Counted from the first letter of the stretch, positions 1 to 10,353 are shown. The stretch: 64,000 nucleotides of DNA from Microbacterium sp. 3J1 (GCF_001049495.1 NZ_CDWI01000002.1:62001-126000); one strand, 5' to 3'. Numbers and translations: made by a program. Notes: a model not told the origin generated them from the letters alone.

Positions 1-981
1 CAGGTCTCCGACCGGAGCACGGCGCGAGAGGATGGCGAGCGCGATCGGCCCGTCCTCGTGGTGACGGGCGACCGACGTGATGCGGCCGACCTCGTCCTCC
101 CCCGCGAACACGGCGTCGCCGGCGGCGGGGAGCACGGCCTCGCTGCCGTCGAGGTGCAGCGCGGCGAGTCGGCGCGGCGGGTGTCCGAGGTTGTGCACCT
201 TCGCCACCGTCTCCTGACCCCGATAGCACCCCTTGTTGAGGTGCACGGCGGTGCGGATCCAGTCGGACTCGTGCGGCAGCGACCGCTCATCGACCTCGGC
301 GGACCACCGCGGTCGCCAGGCCGCGACGCGCAGCGCCTCAGCGGCGAGCAGGCCCGCGAGGTCCTCGGCCGAGAGGCTCGCTGCGAGCTCCTCCGCGGCA
401 TCGCGCGCCACGATCGCCACACGCCAGGCGAGTTCGGCACCGGGGTGATCGGCCACCTCGGCGTACTGGTGCCCGCCGGCGCTCACACGCTGCCAGGGGT
501 CGGTCCAGACGAGCGGCATCCCTGCGGGAGCGGATGCTGCGCCCGTCGCCCGGTCCGCGGCGTCACCTCCATCGACGAAGCCGAGGAGGACGAGGTCGGG
601 GCGCACCCCGACGGTGGCCTGCGTGCGGAACTTCATGCGCTGCAGCCAGGTGGCGAGCGCCTCGGCGTCGGCGGTATCCGCGATCAGCCACGTCGACGCG
701 CCGTCGTCCACCACGCCGGCCGCGTGCTCGACGCGTCCCTGCGGATCGAGCACGAGGAGCTCGGTGCTCTCACCCGGGGCGAGCCGACCCACGGCCTGCG
801 AGGTGATCGAGTCGAGCCAGCTCAGCCGCTCGGGCCCGGCGACCTCGATGACCGTCCGGTCGTCGAGAGGCGCGAGAGCCGACCCCGATTCCAACCGACG
901 CTGTTCGCGGAACGCGTCTCCGAAGTGCTCGATCCCGTGCTCTCCCGCCACAGCGCCTGCGATATCGGCGAACCCTGCCAT
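1..981 (-). CDS. ygfZ: YgfZ/GcvT-like folate-binding protein, C-terminus cut by window edge
   Basis: 327 codons are visible before the gene runs off the left edge. The protein begins MAGFADIAGAV and carries the family signature KGCYRGQE near residue 249, the Cys-containing motif that defines YgfZ proteins. YgfZ is a tetrahydrofolate-binding relative of the glycine cleavage T protein and helps maintain or repair Fe-S clusters of cytosolic enzymes. That role is family knowledge; the sequence shows only the fold and motif. The start follows the stop of the nitrobindin-like gene by one base, so the two are probably co-transcribed. Confidence 0.9.
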   Translation of the reverse strand, partial: MAGFADIAGAVAGEHGIEHFGDAFREQRRLESGSALAPLDDRTVIEVAGPERLSWLDSITSQAVGRLAPGESTELLVLDPQGRVEHAAGVVDDGASTWLIADTADAEALATWLQRMKFRTQATVGVRPDLVLLGFVDGGDAADRATGAASAPAGMPLVWTDPWQRVSAGGHQYAEVADHPGAELAWRVAIVARDAAEELAASLSAEDLAGLLAAEALRVAAWRPRWSAEVDERSLPHESDWIRTAVHLNKGCYRGQETVAKVHNLGHPPRRLAALHLDGSEAVLPAAGDAVFAGEDEVGRITSVARHHEDGPIALAILSRRAPVGDL

Positions 982-982
982 G

Positions 983-1585
983 TCAGACCCTCGCCAGTCG
1001 GGCGGACGCGTGCGAGCGCAGCGGGGTGCCGAGGGCGGCGATGTCCCACGCCCACAGCAGGTGCGCGTCGACGAGGCCGTACATGCGCGAAGCGCTGCCG
1101 TACTCCTTCGCCCCTGCACCGCGGACCACGGCGTCGGTCGAGATGTCGATGCGGGGGCCGTTGATCTCGCCCAGGTACAACTCGAGCATCCCGTCGGAGT
1201 GCGCGACCGAGACCTCCAGCGGGAAGCCTCCGGATGACGCGCGCAGCGCCTCGACGTCGTCGACGCCCCGCTCCTCCGCCTCGGAGACGGGCGGGAGGAG
1301 ACCCGGACCGGCATCCGCATCCGTCGCCGGCCGGCTGATGCGCCAGAAGCCGGTCTCCGCGACGAGCGGCGTCGCCGTCGAGCCGGCGTCACCGGTGAAG
1401 GTGGCGGTCGCGGCGTAGTTCAGGAACGGGCCGCCGTCATGGCTGAAGCTCACGCGATGCGCGAACTCGCCCTGCAGCCGCTCGTCTCCGACGGGGTAGT
1501 CGATGACTCCGGTGCCCTCCCACACGCCGATCAGCCACGCCATGGGCGCGAGGTCGGCGGGGAGGTCGGTGGGCAGCTCGAGCAC
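983..1585 (-). CDS. Nitrobindin-like heme-binding beta-barrel protein (FABP/DUF1794 family)
   Basis: 200 aa from a GTG start. The N-terminus carries GVWEGTG at residues 20-26, matching the GxWxGxG signature of nitrobindins, and the C-terminal LRSHASARLARV holds the His expected to ligate heme. Bacterial and plant homologues bind ferric heme in a ten-stranded barrel and isomerise peroxynitrite to nitrate; this is known of the family and not shown here. The long open frame continues upstream of 1585, but the conserved part begins at this GTG. It sits in a minus-strand run with the small membrane proteins upstream and ygfZ downstream. No signal peptide is seen, so it should be cytosolic. Confidence 0.85.
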   Translation of the reverse strand: MLELPTDLPADLAPMAWLIGVWEGTGVIDYPVGDERLQGEFAHRVSFSHDGGPFLNYAATATFTGDAGSTATPLVAETGFWRISRPATDADAGPGLLPPVSEAEERGVDDVEALRASSGGFPLEVSVAHSDGMLELYLGEINGPRIDISTDAVVRGAGAKEYGSASRMYGLVDAHLLWAWDIAALGTPLRSHASARLARV

Positions 1586-1592
1586 GGTGCGC

Positions 1593-1706
1593 TCAGCGCT
1601 GGCCGCGGAAGAGGTTGCGCAGCACGACGACCGAGACGAAGGCGATCGCGAGGCTCGCCAGGCCCAGGAGGCCGATGTAGAAGAGTTCGAGCGCCATGAG
1701 GTCCAT
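1593..1706 (-). CDS. Small single-pass membrane protein, 37 aa
   Basis: Starts MDLMALELFYIGLLGLA and ends VVLRNLFRGQR: an acidic N-terminus, one hydrophobic helix of about 22 residues and a basic C-terminal tail. A second in-frame ATG at 1697 would give 34 aa. It ends seven bases before the nitrobindin-like gene begins, which supports co-transcription. I do not recognise a family. The clean helix, charge pattern and tight spacing suggest a real small protein, but no ribosome site decides the start. Confidence 0.55.
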   Translation of the reverse strand: MDLMALELFYIGLLGLASLAIAFVSVVVLRNLFRGQR

Positions 1707-1770
1707 GACCTCCACATTACCCCCCGTGCGGAGGGCTGTCTCGCGCGGACGCCCCGCGCGACACGAGGTG

Positions 1771-2058
1771 TCAGGCGACGAGTGCGGCGAGCGCGAATCC
1801 GACCGAGATGACACCCATGAGGAGGAGGGCGCCGATGGCGCTCCCGCCGACGCGGAAGATGAAACCCTGCGTGCGCCCGTACCAGAGCTGCACGGCGAAG
1901 GAGAGCAGCACGACGCAGCCGAACGCGACGAGCAACCAAGGGACACGCCACTCCTCCGGCACGAAGATGCCCACGCCGACCGACGCCACGAGTGCGACGC
2001 CCCAGACGACGAGGACGCCGACGAGCGCGTTGCGCGGTGCGAGGGCAGGTTGCGTCAT
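1771..2058 (-). CDS. Small integral membrane protein, 95 aa, unknown function
   Basis: Begins MTQPALAPRNALVG and contains three hydrophobic segments (about residues 12-32, 42-60 and 73-93) separated by short charged loops such as PEEWR and WYGRTQG. An in-frame ATG at 2076 would add six residues. I do not recognise the family. The gene is transcribed away from the GlnR-type regulator, so the 73 bases between them hold divergent promoters. It probably heads the minus-strand run that leads to ygfZ. Confidence 0.6.
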   Translation of the reverse strand: MTQPALAPRNALVGVLVVWGVALVASVGVGIFVPEEWRVPWLLVAFGCVVLLSFAVQLWYGRTQGFIFRVGGSAIGALLLMGVISVGFALAALVA

Positions 2059-2131
2059 GCCTCCATTGTGACCCATCGGCGCCCGGTATCATTGCGGCAC
2101 GGCGTCCCCCAGCCGTCCGGAAGGAGTGCGT

Positions 2132-2815
2132 GTGGCCCAGGTCCTGGTGTTGACCAACGCTCCGGTCTCGGAGCAGGTCCTGCCCGCCTTGGAGCTTCTC
2201 AGCCACCGCGTGCGCCAGATACCCGCCGAGCCGGCCCAACTCGTCAGCGCGCCCGAGTACGACATCGTGATCGTCGACGGCCGCCTCGACCTCGTCGGCG
2301 CCAAGTCGCTGTGCCGCCTCCTGCGCGCCACGGGCCAGGCCGCGCCGCTGCTGCTGGTGGTGACCGAGGGCGGCATGAGCGCGCTCTCCGGCGACTGGGG
2401 CATCGACGACGTCCTCCTCGCGACCGCCGGCCCCGCCGAGACGGATGCACGCGTGCGGCTCGCCCTCGCCCGGCGCGACGAGGCGGCCGAGCCCACTCGC
2501 GTCCAGGCCTCCGGCGTGTCCATCGACGAGCAGTCCTACTCGGCGAAGCTGCACGGCAGGCCGCTGGACCTCACCTACAAGGAGTTCCAGCTGCTGCACT
2601 TCCTCGCGACCCATCCGTCGCGCGTCTTCACGCGGGAGCAGCTGCTCAGCGAGGTCTGGGGATACGACTACTTCGGAGGCACGAGGACGGTCGACGTGCA
2701 CGTGCGGCGGCTCCGCGCCAAGCTCGGCGACCAGGAGCAGATCATCGGCACCGTGCGCAACGTGGGCTACCGGTTCAACGTGTACGACGACGAGACGATG
2801 GCAGCGGCGCGGTAA
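2132..2815 (+). CDS. glnR: GlnR-type OmpR-family winged-helix regulator
   Basis: 227 aa. The receiver-like half has the GlnR-typical stretches LVLTNA near the N-terminus, IVIVDGR and LLVVTEGG followed by DWGIDDVLL. The C-terminal half is a classic OmpR winged helix with [40 protein letters not shown] and [10 protein letters not shown]. This agrees along its length with Streptomyces GlnR, the orphan regulator of nitrogen assimilation. GTG 2132 is chosen over GTG 2126 because GGAAGGAG at 2119-2126 gives normal spacing only to 2132. Here it is followed 40-50 bases later by ppk and the pst genes, so the context points to phosphate and not nitrogen genes. Confidence 0.8.
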   Translation: MAQVLVLTNAPVSEQVLPALELLSHRVRQIPAEPAQLVSAPEYDIVIVDGRLDLVGAKSLCRLLRATGQAAPLLLVVTEGGMSALSGDWGIDDVLLATAGPAETDARVRLALARRDEAAEPTRVQASGVSIDEQSYSAKLHGRPLDLTYKEFQLLHFLATHPSRVFTREQLLSEVWGYDYFGGTRTVDVHVRRLRAKLGDQEQIIGTVRNVGYRFNVYDDETMAAAR

Positions 2816-2826
2816 CCGGCGGGTCC

Positions 2827-2859
2827 GTTCACACGCGCGTCACCTCACGGTGCTTAGAT
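2827..2859 (+). promoter_or_regulatory. ppk promoter with weak PHO-box-like repeat
   Basis: GTTCACA at 2827-2833 is followed exactly 11 bases later by CGTCACC at 2838-2844, a poor version of the actinobacterial PHO-box repeat GTTCACC. A TTAGAT -10-like hexamer lies at 2854-2859. It would place the transcription start on the ATG at 2867, making the message leaderless. The second repeat is degenerate, so PhoP control of ppk is only suggested. Confidence 0.35.
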
Positions 2860-2866
2860 GTACCCC

Positions 2867-5032
2867 ATGATCGATCCCGCTCTCGCCGACGCAGGTCTCG
2901 GCGATGCCGAAGACGATGACTTCGATGCCATCGAGTCTCCGGACGCGCTGCTCCCGGACCACCGCTACCTCGATCGCGAGCTGAGCTGGCTCGCGTTCAA
3001 CCAGCGGGTGCTCGAGCTCGCGGAGGATCCGTCGCTGCCGGAGCTCGAGCGGGCGAACTTCCTCGCCATCTTCGCCAGCAACCTCGACGAGTTCTTCATG
3101 GTGCGCGTCGCCGGCCTCAAGCGCCGCATCGTGACGGGCCTCGCCGTGCCGACGAACATCGGCCGCTCCCCCGTCGACGCCCTCGCCGACATCTCCCGCG
3201 AGGCGCACGCGCTGCAGCTCCGCCACGCGGACGCATGGACCTCGCTCGTGCGTCCCGCCCTCGCCGACGCCGGCATCGAGATCACCGAGTGGTCGGAGCT
3301 CACCGACGACGAGCGGGCCAAGCTCTCGGACTACTTCGGCGCCCAGGTCTTCCCCGTGCTGATGCCGCTGGCGGTCGACCCCGCTCACCCGTTCCCCTAC
3401 ATCTCGGGTCTGTCGCTGAACCTGGCCATCCGCATCCGCAACGCGCGCACCGGACGCCAGGAGTTCGCGCGTCTCAAGGTGCCGCCCATGCTGCCGCGGT
3501 TCGTCGAGGTCCCCGGCAGCGGCGAGATCAAGCGCTTCCTCCGCCTCGAGGAGCTCATCGCCAACCACCTCGGCGATCTGTTCCCCGGCATGGAGGTGCT
3601 CGACCACCACGCCTTCCGCCTCACCCGCAACGAGGACGTGGAGATCGAGGAGGACGAGAGCGAGAACCTCATCCAGGCGCTCGAGGCCGAGCTCCTGCGC
3701 CGCCGATTCGGCCCGCCCATCCGCCTCGAGATCACCGACGACATGGACGAGGTCACGATGGACCTCCTCGTGCGCGAGCTGGACATCACCGACCTCGAGG
3801 TCTACCGGCTCCCCGGCCCGCTCGATCTGCGCGGACTGTTCGACCTCTCGCGCATCGACCGGCCCGACCTGCGGTATCCCCCGCACCTGCCCACGACGGC
3901 CGTGGCGTTCCAGCCGACGGGCAGCAACAGCAGGGCCGACATCTTCAAGGCCATCCGCAAGTCGGACGTGCTGGTGCACCACCCGTACGAGTCGTTCACG
4001 ACGAGCGTCGTGGCGTTCCTCCAGCAGGCGGCCCGCGACCCGCACGTGCTCGCCATCAAGCAGACGCTGTACCGCACGTCCGGCGACAGCCCCATCGTGG
4101 AGGCGCTGATCGACGCCGCCGAGGCGGGCAAGCAGGTCCTCGCCCTGGTCGAGGTCAAGGCCCGGTTCGACGAGGCGAACAACATCGTGTGGGCGCGCAA
4201 GCTCGAGAAGGCCGGCGTGCACGTCGTCTACGGCCTGGTCGGACTCAAGACGCATTGCAAGCTCGCGCTCGTGATCCGCGAGGAGGACGGCGTGCTGCGC
4301 CACTACTCGCACATCGGGACGGGAAACTACAACCCGAAGACCAGCCGCATCTACGAGGACTTCGGCCTGTTCACCACCGACCCCCAGGTCGGCAAGGACC
4401 TCACCCGCCTGTTCAACGAGCTCAGCGGCTACGCCATCGAGAAGAAGTTCAAGCGCCTCCTCGTCGCGCCGCTGCATCTGCGCAAGGGCCTCGTGCGGCA
4501 GATCGACCACGAGCGCCGCAACGCCGAGGACGGCAAGCCCGCCAGCATCCGCATCAAGGTCAACTCGATGGTCGACGAAGAGGTCATCGACGCCCTGTAC
4601 CGCGCGAGCGCCGCCGGGGTGAAGGTCGACGTGTGGGTGCGTGGCATCTGCAGCCTGCGCACCGACCTCGAAGGCATCAGCGACAACATCACCGTGCGCA
4701 GCATCCTCGGCCGGTATCTCGAGCACTCGCGCATCTTCGCGTTCCACAACGACGGCGACCCGCAGGTCTACATCGGCAGCGCCGACATGATGCACCGCAA
4801 CCTCGACCGTCGCGTCGAGGCGCTCGTGCGGGTCACCGACCCGAACCACCTCAAGGATCTGCTCGCGTTCTTCGACCTCGCCATGGACCCCGGGACGACC
4901 TCATGGCACCTGGGCGCGGAGGGCGTGTGGACGCGGCACGCCGAGGACGCCGACGGCAAGCCGCTCGTCGACCTGCAGGACAAGACGATGGGGTTGATCC
5001 AACGACGCCGTCGCGCACGGGCGGTTCGATGA
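2867..5032 (+). CDS. ppk: RNA degradosome polyphosphate kinase
   Basis: 721 aa (724 if ATG 2858 is used). It catalyses reversible transfer of ATP gamma-phosphate to polyphosphate. The N-terminal domain shows [18 protein letters not shown] and [12 protein letters not shown]. The phospholipase-D-like catalytic half has [19 protein letters not shown] around residues 480-497, which contains the autophosphorylated His region, and [14 protein letters not shown]. Length matches the roughly 690-740 aa of the family. No Shine-Dalgarno precedes either ATG. A -10-like TTAGAT seven bases upstream of 2867 favours a leaderless message starting there. The stop overlaps the start of the Nudix gene (ATGA), so polyphosphate synthesis and the hydrolase are translationally coupled. 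Confidence 0.95.
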   Translation: MIDPALADAGLGDAEDDDFDAIESPDALLPDHRYLDRELSWLAFNQRVLELAEDPSLPELERANFLAIFASNLDEFFMVRVAGLKRRIVTGLAVPTNIGRSPVDALADISREAHALQLRHADAWTSLVRPALADAGIEITEWSELTDDERAKLSDYFGAQVFPVLMPLAVDPAHPFPYISGLSLNLAIRIRNARTGRQEFARLKVPPMLPRFVEVPGSGEIKRFLRLEELIANHLGDLFPGMEVLDHHAFRLTRNEDVEIEEDESENLIQALEAELLRRRFGPPIRLEITDDMDEVTMDLLVRELDITDLEVYRLPGPLDLRGLFDLSRIDRPDLRYPPHLPTTAVAFQPTGSNSRADIFKAIRKSDVLVHHPYESFTTSVVAFLQQAARDPHVLAIKQTLYRTSGDSPIVEALIDAAEAGKQVLALVEVKARFDEANNIVWARKLEKAGVHVVYGLVGLKTHCKLALVIREEDGVLRHYSHIGTGNYNPKTSRIYEDFGLFTTDPQVGKDLTRLFNELSGYAIEKKFKRLLVAPLHLRKGLVRQIDHERRNAEDGKPASIRIKVNSMVDEEVIDALYRASAAGVKVDVWVRGICSLRTDLEGISDNITVRSILGRYLEHSRIFAFHNDGDPQVYIGSADMMHRNLDRRVEALVRVTDPNHLKDLLAFFDLAMDPGTTSWHLGAEGVWTRHAEDADGKPLVDLQDKTMGLIQRRRRARAVR

Positions 5033-6012
5033 CCCGGGCGCAGGCGCAGAGCAAGGACGCGACGCGGTCGAAGTGGACGGACAAGGCCGTCTACGCGGCG
5101 GGCGCCGTCGTCTGGCGTCTCGTCGACGGCAAGCTGCGCGTTCTGCTGATCCACCGCACCAAGTACCGCGACATCACGCTGCCCAAGGGCAAGGTCGACC
5201 CCGGTGAGATGCTCGCCGAGACCGCCGTGCGCGAGGTGCACGAGGAGACCGGCATCCGCGTCACCCTCGGCGTGCCGGTCGGGGTGAGCCGCTATCACCT
5301 GCCGTCGAGCAAGCAGAAGGTCGTGCACTACTGGGCGGCCGAGGCCACCGCGGACGCGATCCGCGAGTCCACCTTCGTCCCCAACCGCGAGATCGCGGCG
5401 GTCGAGTGGGTGAGCGTGAGCAAGGCGCGATCGCGGCTCAGCTATCCGGTCGACCTCGAGATCCTCGACTTCTTCGCGAATCTTGTCGACGACGGCGTGC
5501 TGCGCACCTTCCCCGTGATCGCGCTGCGGCATGCGAAGGCGCTGTCCCGCTCCGACTGGGACGGGGCGGATGCCGCGCGGCCGCTGACCGATCGCGGCCT
5601 GCGCCAGGCCGAGTCGATCGTCGGACCACTCCGTGCGTTCGGCGTGCGGCGGATCGTGACGAGCGATGCCGTCCGCTGCGTCCAGACCGTGAAGCCGCTG
5701 GCGAAGGCGCTCGATCGCAAGACCGTGAAGACCCCCAAGATCAGTCAGGATGCCTGGGAGGACGACGAAGACGATCTGCGGTCCGTCATCGGGCGTCGCG
5801 TCCGCTCCGGCAAGCCCGCGGTGATCTGCAGCCACGGCCCGGTGCTGCCCGGCATCCTCTCGGAGATCGCCCTCGCGACCGGCACGATCCAGGGGTCGTA
5901 CGTCGCGGCGGCCGCCGACCTCGAGCCTGCCGCATTCTCCGTCGTGCATCTGTCGGCGACGAATCCCGGATCCGGGATCATCGCGATCGAGACCCATATC
6001 CCGAAGGTCTGA
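5029..6012 (+). CDS. mutT1: Nudix hydrolase fused to a histidine phosphatase (MutT1 type)
   Basis: 327 aa, two domains. The N-terminal Nudix box runs from GKVDPGEM to REVHEETGI at about residues 52-74, the full GX5EX7REUXEEXGU pattern. The C-terminal half is a phosphoglycerate-mutase-like phosphatase with the LRHAKAL motif near residue 165. In mycobacterial MutT1 the Nudix half cleaves 8-oxo-dGTP or diadenosine polyphosphates and the second domain removes phosphates from products; that is family knowledge. The ATGA overlap with ppk indicates one operon. About 170 bases then separate it from pstS, which has its own promoter. Confidence 0.9.
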   Translation: MTRAQAQSKDATRSKWTDKAVYAAGAVVWRLVDGKLRVLLIHRTKYRDITLPKGKVDPGEMLAETAVREVHEETGIRVTLGVPVGVSRYHLPSSKQKVVHYWAAEATADAIRESTFVPNREIAAVEWVSVSKARSRLSYPVDLEILDFFANLVDDGVLRTFPVIALRHAKALSRSDWDGADAARPLTDRGLRQAESIVGPLRAFGVRRIVTSDAVRCVQTVKPLAKALDRKTVKTPKISQDAWEDDEDDLRSVIGRRVRSGKPAVICSHGPVLPGILSEIALATGTIQGSYVAAAADLEPAAFSVVHLSATNPGSGIIAIETHIPKV

Positions 6013-6076
6013 GCGAGCTCCCGAGGCCCGTCGAGGCCCAGGATATCGCGGGTGCCGCCCCAGAGAGACGCGCGCC

Positions 6077-6131
6077 GTTCACCTTCCGTTCACCTGCGCG
6101 GGAGAGTCTCGTTAACCGCCGCACCTAGCGT
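6077..6131 (+). promoter_or_regulatory. PHO box and promoter of pstS
   Basis: GTTCACC occurs at 6077-6083 and again at 6088-6094, exactly 11 bases apart. A third, imperfect GTTAACC lies at 6111-6117. The 11-base direct repeat of GTTCACC is the published PhoP-binding PHO box of Streptomyces pst and phoA promoters. A TAGCGT -10 candidate follows at 6126-6131, leaving a leader of about 45 bases to the GTG of pstS. Phosphate-starvation induction by PhoP is therefore likely, although phoRP is not in this window. Confidence 0.8.
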
Positions 6132-6182
6132 CACTGTGTGCCCTGCACCGGGCCCCACCCATCCATGATCGAAGGATCCACA

Positions 6183-7286
6183 GTGAAGATCTCCCGAATC
6201 GCACGTATCGGCGCCATCGGCGCCGTCGCCGCCCTCGCACTCGCAGGCTGTGCCGCGAACGAAGGCGGCAACGCCGGCGGCTCGACCGAGCCGTCCGACT
6301 CCACGCTCTCCGGCAGCCTCGACGCCACGGGCGCGTCCTCGCAGGAGGCCGCTCAGCAGTCCTGGGTCGCCGCGTTCCAGACGGCCAACCCCGACGTCAC
6401 CATCAACTACACCGCGACCGGCTCCGGCACGGGTCGCGAGAACTTCATCGCGGGCTCGTCGAACTTCATCGGCTCCGACCGCGCCTTCGACGCCGAGGAG
6501 CTCGAGGCCGGCGGCTTCGGCTCCTGCGCCTCCGACGAGATCGTCGAGATCCCGGTCTACATCTCCCCGGTCGCCGTCGCCTTCAACCTCGAGGGCATCG
6601 ACGAGCTGAACCTCGACGGTGCGACCCTCGCGGGAATCTTCTCGGGCACGATCACCAAGTGGAACGACCCGGCCATCGCCGACCAGAACGAGGGCGTCGC
6701 GCTCCCGGACCAGGCGATCGTCCCCGTGCACCGCGCAGACGCGTCGGGCACGCAGGAGACCTTCACGAAGTACCTCAGCGCCGTCGCCCCCGACGTGTGG
6801 ACCTACGAGGCCAGCGACGAGTGGCCGCTCTCGACCGGTGAGGCCGGCGACGGCACCTCGGGCGTCGTCGACGCGATCACCAACGGCTCGGGCTACATCG
6901 GCTTCGCCGACGCGTCGCGCACCGCAGAGCTCGGTCAGGTCGCCGTCGAGGTCGAGGGCGAGTACGTCGCCTACTCCGCAGAGGCAGCAGCCGCGCTCGT
7001 CGAGGCATCGCCGCTCGAGGAGGGCCGTTCCGACCACGACCTCGCGTTCGCCGTCGACCCGGCCGCCGCACCCGCCGGCTCGTACCCGATCGCGCTCGTC
7101 TCCTACCTCATCGGCTGCGTCGAGTACGACGACGCCGAGACCGCAGGTCTGGTGAAGGCGTACTTCGAGTACGTCGCATCGGCCGAGGGCCAGGACGCGT
7201 CGGCTGAGGCCGCCGGCAGCGCCCCGATCTCGGACAGCCTGCGCGACCAGATCAACACCGCGATCTCCGCGATCGTCACGGAGTGA
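6183..7286 (+). CDS. pstS: Phosphate ABC transporter substrate-binding lipoprotein PstS
   Basis: 367 aa. A 20-residue signal peptide ends in the lipobox ALALAGC, so the mature protein is lipid-anchored outside the membrane, where it captures phosphate for PstCA. Binding-site segments typical of PstS are visible: TATGSGTGRENFI, SSNFIGSDRAF, VPVHRADASGTQETF and AGDGTSGVVDAI. GTG 6183 is chosen because GAAGGA at 6171-6176 is correctly spaced; the upstream in-frame ATG at 6165 lacks a site. A strong hairpin separates it from pstC, as expected for a binding protein needed in excess. Confidence 0.97.
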   Translation: MKISRIARIGAIGAVAALALAGCAANEGGNAGGSTEPSDSTLSGSLDATGASSQEAAQQSWVAAFQTANPDVTINYTATGSGTGRENFIAGSSNFIGSDRAFDAEELEAGGFGSCASDEIVEIPVYISPVAVAFNLEGIDELNLDGATLAGIFSGTITKWNDPAIADQNEGVALPDQAIVPVHRADASGTQETFTKYLSAVAPDVWTYEASDEWPLSTGEAGDGTSGVVDAITNGSGYIGFADASRTAELGQVAVEVEGEYVAYSAEAAAALVEASPLEEGRSDHDLAFAVDPAAAPAGSYPIALVSYLIGCVEYDDAETAGLVKAYFEYVASAEGQDASAEAAGSAPISDSLRDQINTAISAIVTE

Positions 7287-7326
7287 CCGCGCGCTCAGCC
7301 ATCCGCTGAGCTCCGGTCCCCCGACG

Positions 7327-7372
7327 CCCCCGGCGGTGTCGGTCGACAGGACTCGACCGACACCCCCGGGGG
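7327..7372 (+). terminator. Long hairpin between pstS and pstC (attenuator or processing site)
   Basis: A 12-bp perfect stem (7335-7346 with 7353-7364, loop 7347-7352) is extended by one mismatch and seven further G-C-rich pairs (7327-7333 with 7366-7372). No U-run follows, so it is not a canonical intrinsic terminator. In a pst operon such a structure could stabilise the upstream pstS message or partly block read-through; that is inference. Confidence 0.7.
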
Positions 7373-7426
7373 CACCCGCATGAAATCCCCCGTACGCCCC
7401 TCAGAGCACACCGTGGAGCCGCTCAG

Positions 7427-8395
7427 ATGACCACCACCACAACGGGTCCCGACACCACCCGTTCCCCCGGGTCGCGCCCCGCGCTGCGTCGTCGGGGCGA
7501 CCTCGTCTTCTCCGGCACCGCGCTCGCGGCGGGAATCACCATCCTCGTCACGCTCGCGGCCGTCGCCATCTTCCTCATCGTGCAGGCGATCCCGGCGCTG
7601 TCGTCGGACACCTCGAACAACCACATCCTCGAGGGCGAGTCGTTCCTCTCCTGGGTCTGGCCTTTCGTGTTCGGAACCCTGTGGTCGAGCTTCATCGCCC
7701 TGGTGATCGCCGCCCCCATCGCCATCGGCATCGCGCTCTTCATCTCGCACTACGCCCCTCGTCGACTCGCCGGCGTCCTCGGCTACATCATCGACCTGCT
7801 GGCCGCCGTGCCGTCGGTCGTCTTCGGCCTCTGGGGTGCTCTCACCTTCGCTCCGATGCTCGTGCCCTTCTACAAGTGGCTCAACGAGAACCTCGGCTGG
7901 ATCCCGCTCTTCAGCGGCACCCCCTCCGGCACCGGAAAGACGATCCTCACGGCATCCCTCGTGCTTGCGGTGATGATCCTGCCGATCATGACCGCCATCT
8001 GCCGCGAGGTCTTCCTGCAGACCCCGAAGCTCCACGAGGAGGCAGCCCTCGCACTCGGCGCCACGCGCTGGGAGATGGTGCGGATGGCCGTCCTCCCCTT
8101 CGCACGCAGCGGAATGGTGTCGGGCGCCATGCTCGGCCTCGGCCGCGCACTCGGCGAGACGATGGCCGTGACCCTTGTGCTCTCGCCGCTCGGGATCGTC
8201 ACCTTCAACCTCATCAACCCGGAGAATCCGACGACGATCCCCGCGATCATCGCCCTGCGCTTCCCCGAGGCCCACGACGAGGGTGTCAACACGCTCATCG
8301 CGGCAGGTCTGATCCTGTTCATCGTGACCTTCGCGGTCAACTTCATCGCCCGCTGGATCGTCTCGCGTCGCGCCGAGTTCTCGGGAGCCAACTGA
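7427..8395 (+). CDS. pstC: Phosphate ABC transporter permease PstC
   Basis: 322 aa with six predicted membrane helices, starting after a short cytoplasmic Arg-rich N-terminus. The permease signature loop that contacts PstB is visible as EAALALGATRWEMVRMAVLP, and a second family motif is GRALGETMAVTLVL. Together with PstA it forms the channel for phosphate uptake. It follows pstS by 140 bases and ends one base before the pstA ATG. Confidence 0.97.
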   Translation: MTTTTTGPDTTRSPGSRPALRRRGDLVFSGTALAAGITILVTLAAVAIFLIVQAIPALSSDTSNNHILEGESFLSWVWPFVFGTLWSSFIALVIAAPIAIGIALFISHYAPRRLAGVLGYIIDLLAAVPSVVFGLWGALTFAPMLVPFYKWLNENLGWIPLFSGTPSGTGKTILTASLVLAVMILPIMTAICREVFLQTPKLHEEAALALGATRWEMVRMAVLPFARSGMVSGAMLGLGRALGETMAVTLVLSPLGIVTFNLINPENPTTIPAIIALRFPEAHDEGVNTLIAAGLILFIVTFAVNFIARWIVSRRAEFSGAN

Positions 8396-8396
8396 C

Positions 8397-9494
8397 ATGA
8401 CCGCCACGCTCACCCCCACGCCGGTCGCTCAGACCACGCACACCACCTCGGCAGGGCACCTCCCGAAGTGGGCCCCCTGGGCTCTCCTGCTGGTCGCCTT
8501 CGTCGTGTCGGCGACGATCTTCGCCTTCATGAACGCCGGGGGCGACCCGGCCGACTTCAACATCGCGCTCACGCTCGTCGTCGGCCTGCTGTTCTACATG
8601 GTCCTGATCTTCGTGATCTCCTCGGTGATCGAGAGCCGTCGACACGCGACCGACCGCCTGATGACCGCCCTGGTGTCCGGCGCCTTCGTCGTCGCGCTCC
8701 TCCCCCTCATCTCGCTGCTCTACACGGTCGTCATCAACGGCCTGGCGCGATTCGACGGCGAGTTCTTCAGCTTCTCGATGCGCAACATCGTGGGCGAGGG
8801 CGGCGGAGCGATCCACGCGGTCTGGGGCACGCTGCTCATCACCCTCGGCGCGACGATCATCTCCGTGCCGATCGGTCTCATGACCTCGATCTACCTGGTC
8901 GAGTACGGCGAGGGCCGCAGGCTCGCGCGCGGCATCACGTTCCTCGTCGACGTCATGACCGGCATCCCCTCGATCGTCGCCGGTCTGTTCATCTACTCGG
9001 TGTTCGCCCTCATCGTCGGGCCCGGAACCCGCATGGGCATCATGGGCTCGCTCGCGCTCTCGGTTCTGATGATCCCGGTCGTCGTGCGCGGGTCCGAAGA
9101 GCTCCTCCGCATCGTTCCGAACGAGCTCCGCGAGGCGGCCTACGCACTCGGTGTCCCGAAGTGGCTGACGATCATCAAGGTCGTCCTGCCCACCGCGATC
9201 GCGGGCATCACGACCTCGATCATGCTCGCGATCTCGCGCGTGATCGGTGAGACGGCGCCCCTGCTGCTCACCGTCGGCATCGTGCAGGGCATGAACACGA
9301 ACATGTTCAGCGGGCAGATGGCGACATTGCCGGTGTTCTCCTACATGCAGGCCAAGTACCCGGGCATCCCGGTCGAGGCGTATCTCGACCGCGCCTGGGC
9401 CTCGGCCCTCACGCTCATCGTGATCGTGATGGTCCTGAACCTGCTCGCCCGCGTCATCGCCAAGGTGTTCGCGCCCAAGACAAACGGCCGCTGA
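8397..9494 (+). CDS. pstA: Phosphate ABC transporter permease PstA
   Basis: 365 aa. It has an N-terminal extension with two extra hydrophobic segments (about residues 25-42 and 56-76) ahead of the usual six-helix permease core, common in actinobacterial PstA. The ATP-binding-subunit contact loop reads LREAAYALGVPKWLTIIKVV, and SRVIGETAPLLLT follows. Start ATG 8397 lies one base after the pstC stop, which shows tight coupling. It pairs with PstC in the inner membrane. Confidence 0.97.
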   Translation: MTATLTPTPVAQTTHTTSAGHLPKWAPWALLLVAFVVSATIFAFMNAGGDPADFNIALTLVVGLLFYMVLIFVISSVIESRRHATDRLMTALVSGAFVVALLPLISLLYTVVINGLARFDGEFFSFSMRNIVGEGGGAIHAVWGTLLITLGATIISVPIGLMTSIYLVEYGEGRRLARGITFLVDVMTGIPSIVAGLFIYSVFALIVGPGTRMGIMGSLALSVLMIPVVVRGSEELLRIVPNELREAAYALGVPKWLTIIKVVLPTAIAGITTSIMLAISRVIGETAPLLLTVGIVQGMNTNMFSGQMATLPVFSYMQAKYPGIPVEAYLDRAWASALTLIVIVMVLNLLARVIAKVFAPKTNGR

Positions 9495-9530
9495 GCGCGC
9501 CGCAACCCGAATCGACAAGAAGGATCTCCC

Positions 9531-10310
<780 letters not shown>

Positions 10311-10353
10311 GCATCCGCCCGGGGCCCTTGGTTCGGCCCGGTTCCGGCTCTCC

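Noticed and set aside
983..2701. Very long minus-strand frame extending upstream of the nitrobindin gene
   Set aside because: It overlaps the small membrane genes and glnR in other frames; only the segment from 1585 matches a protein family.
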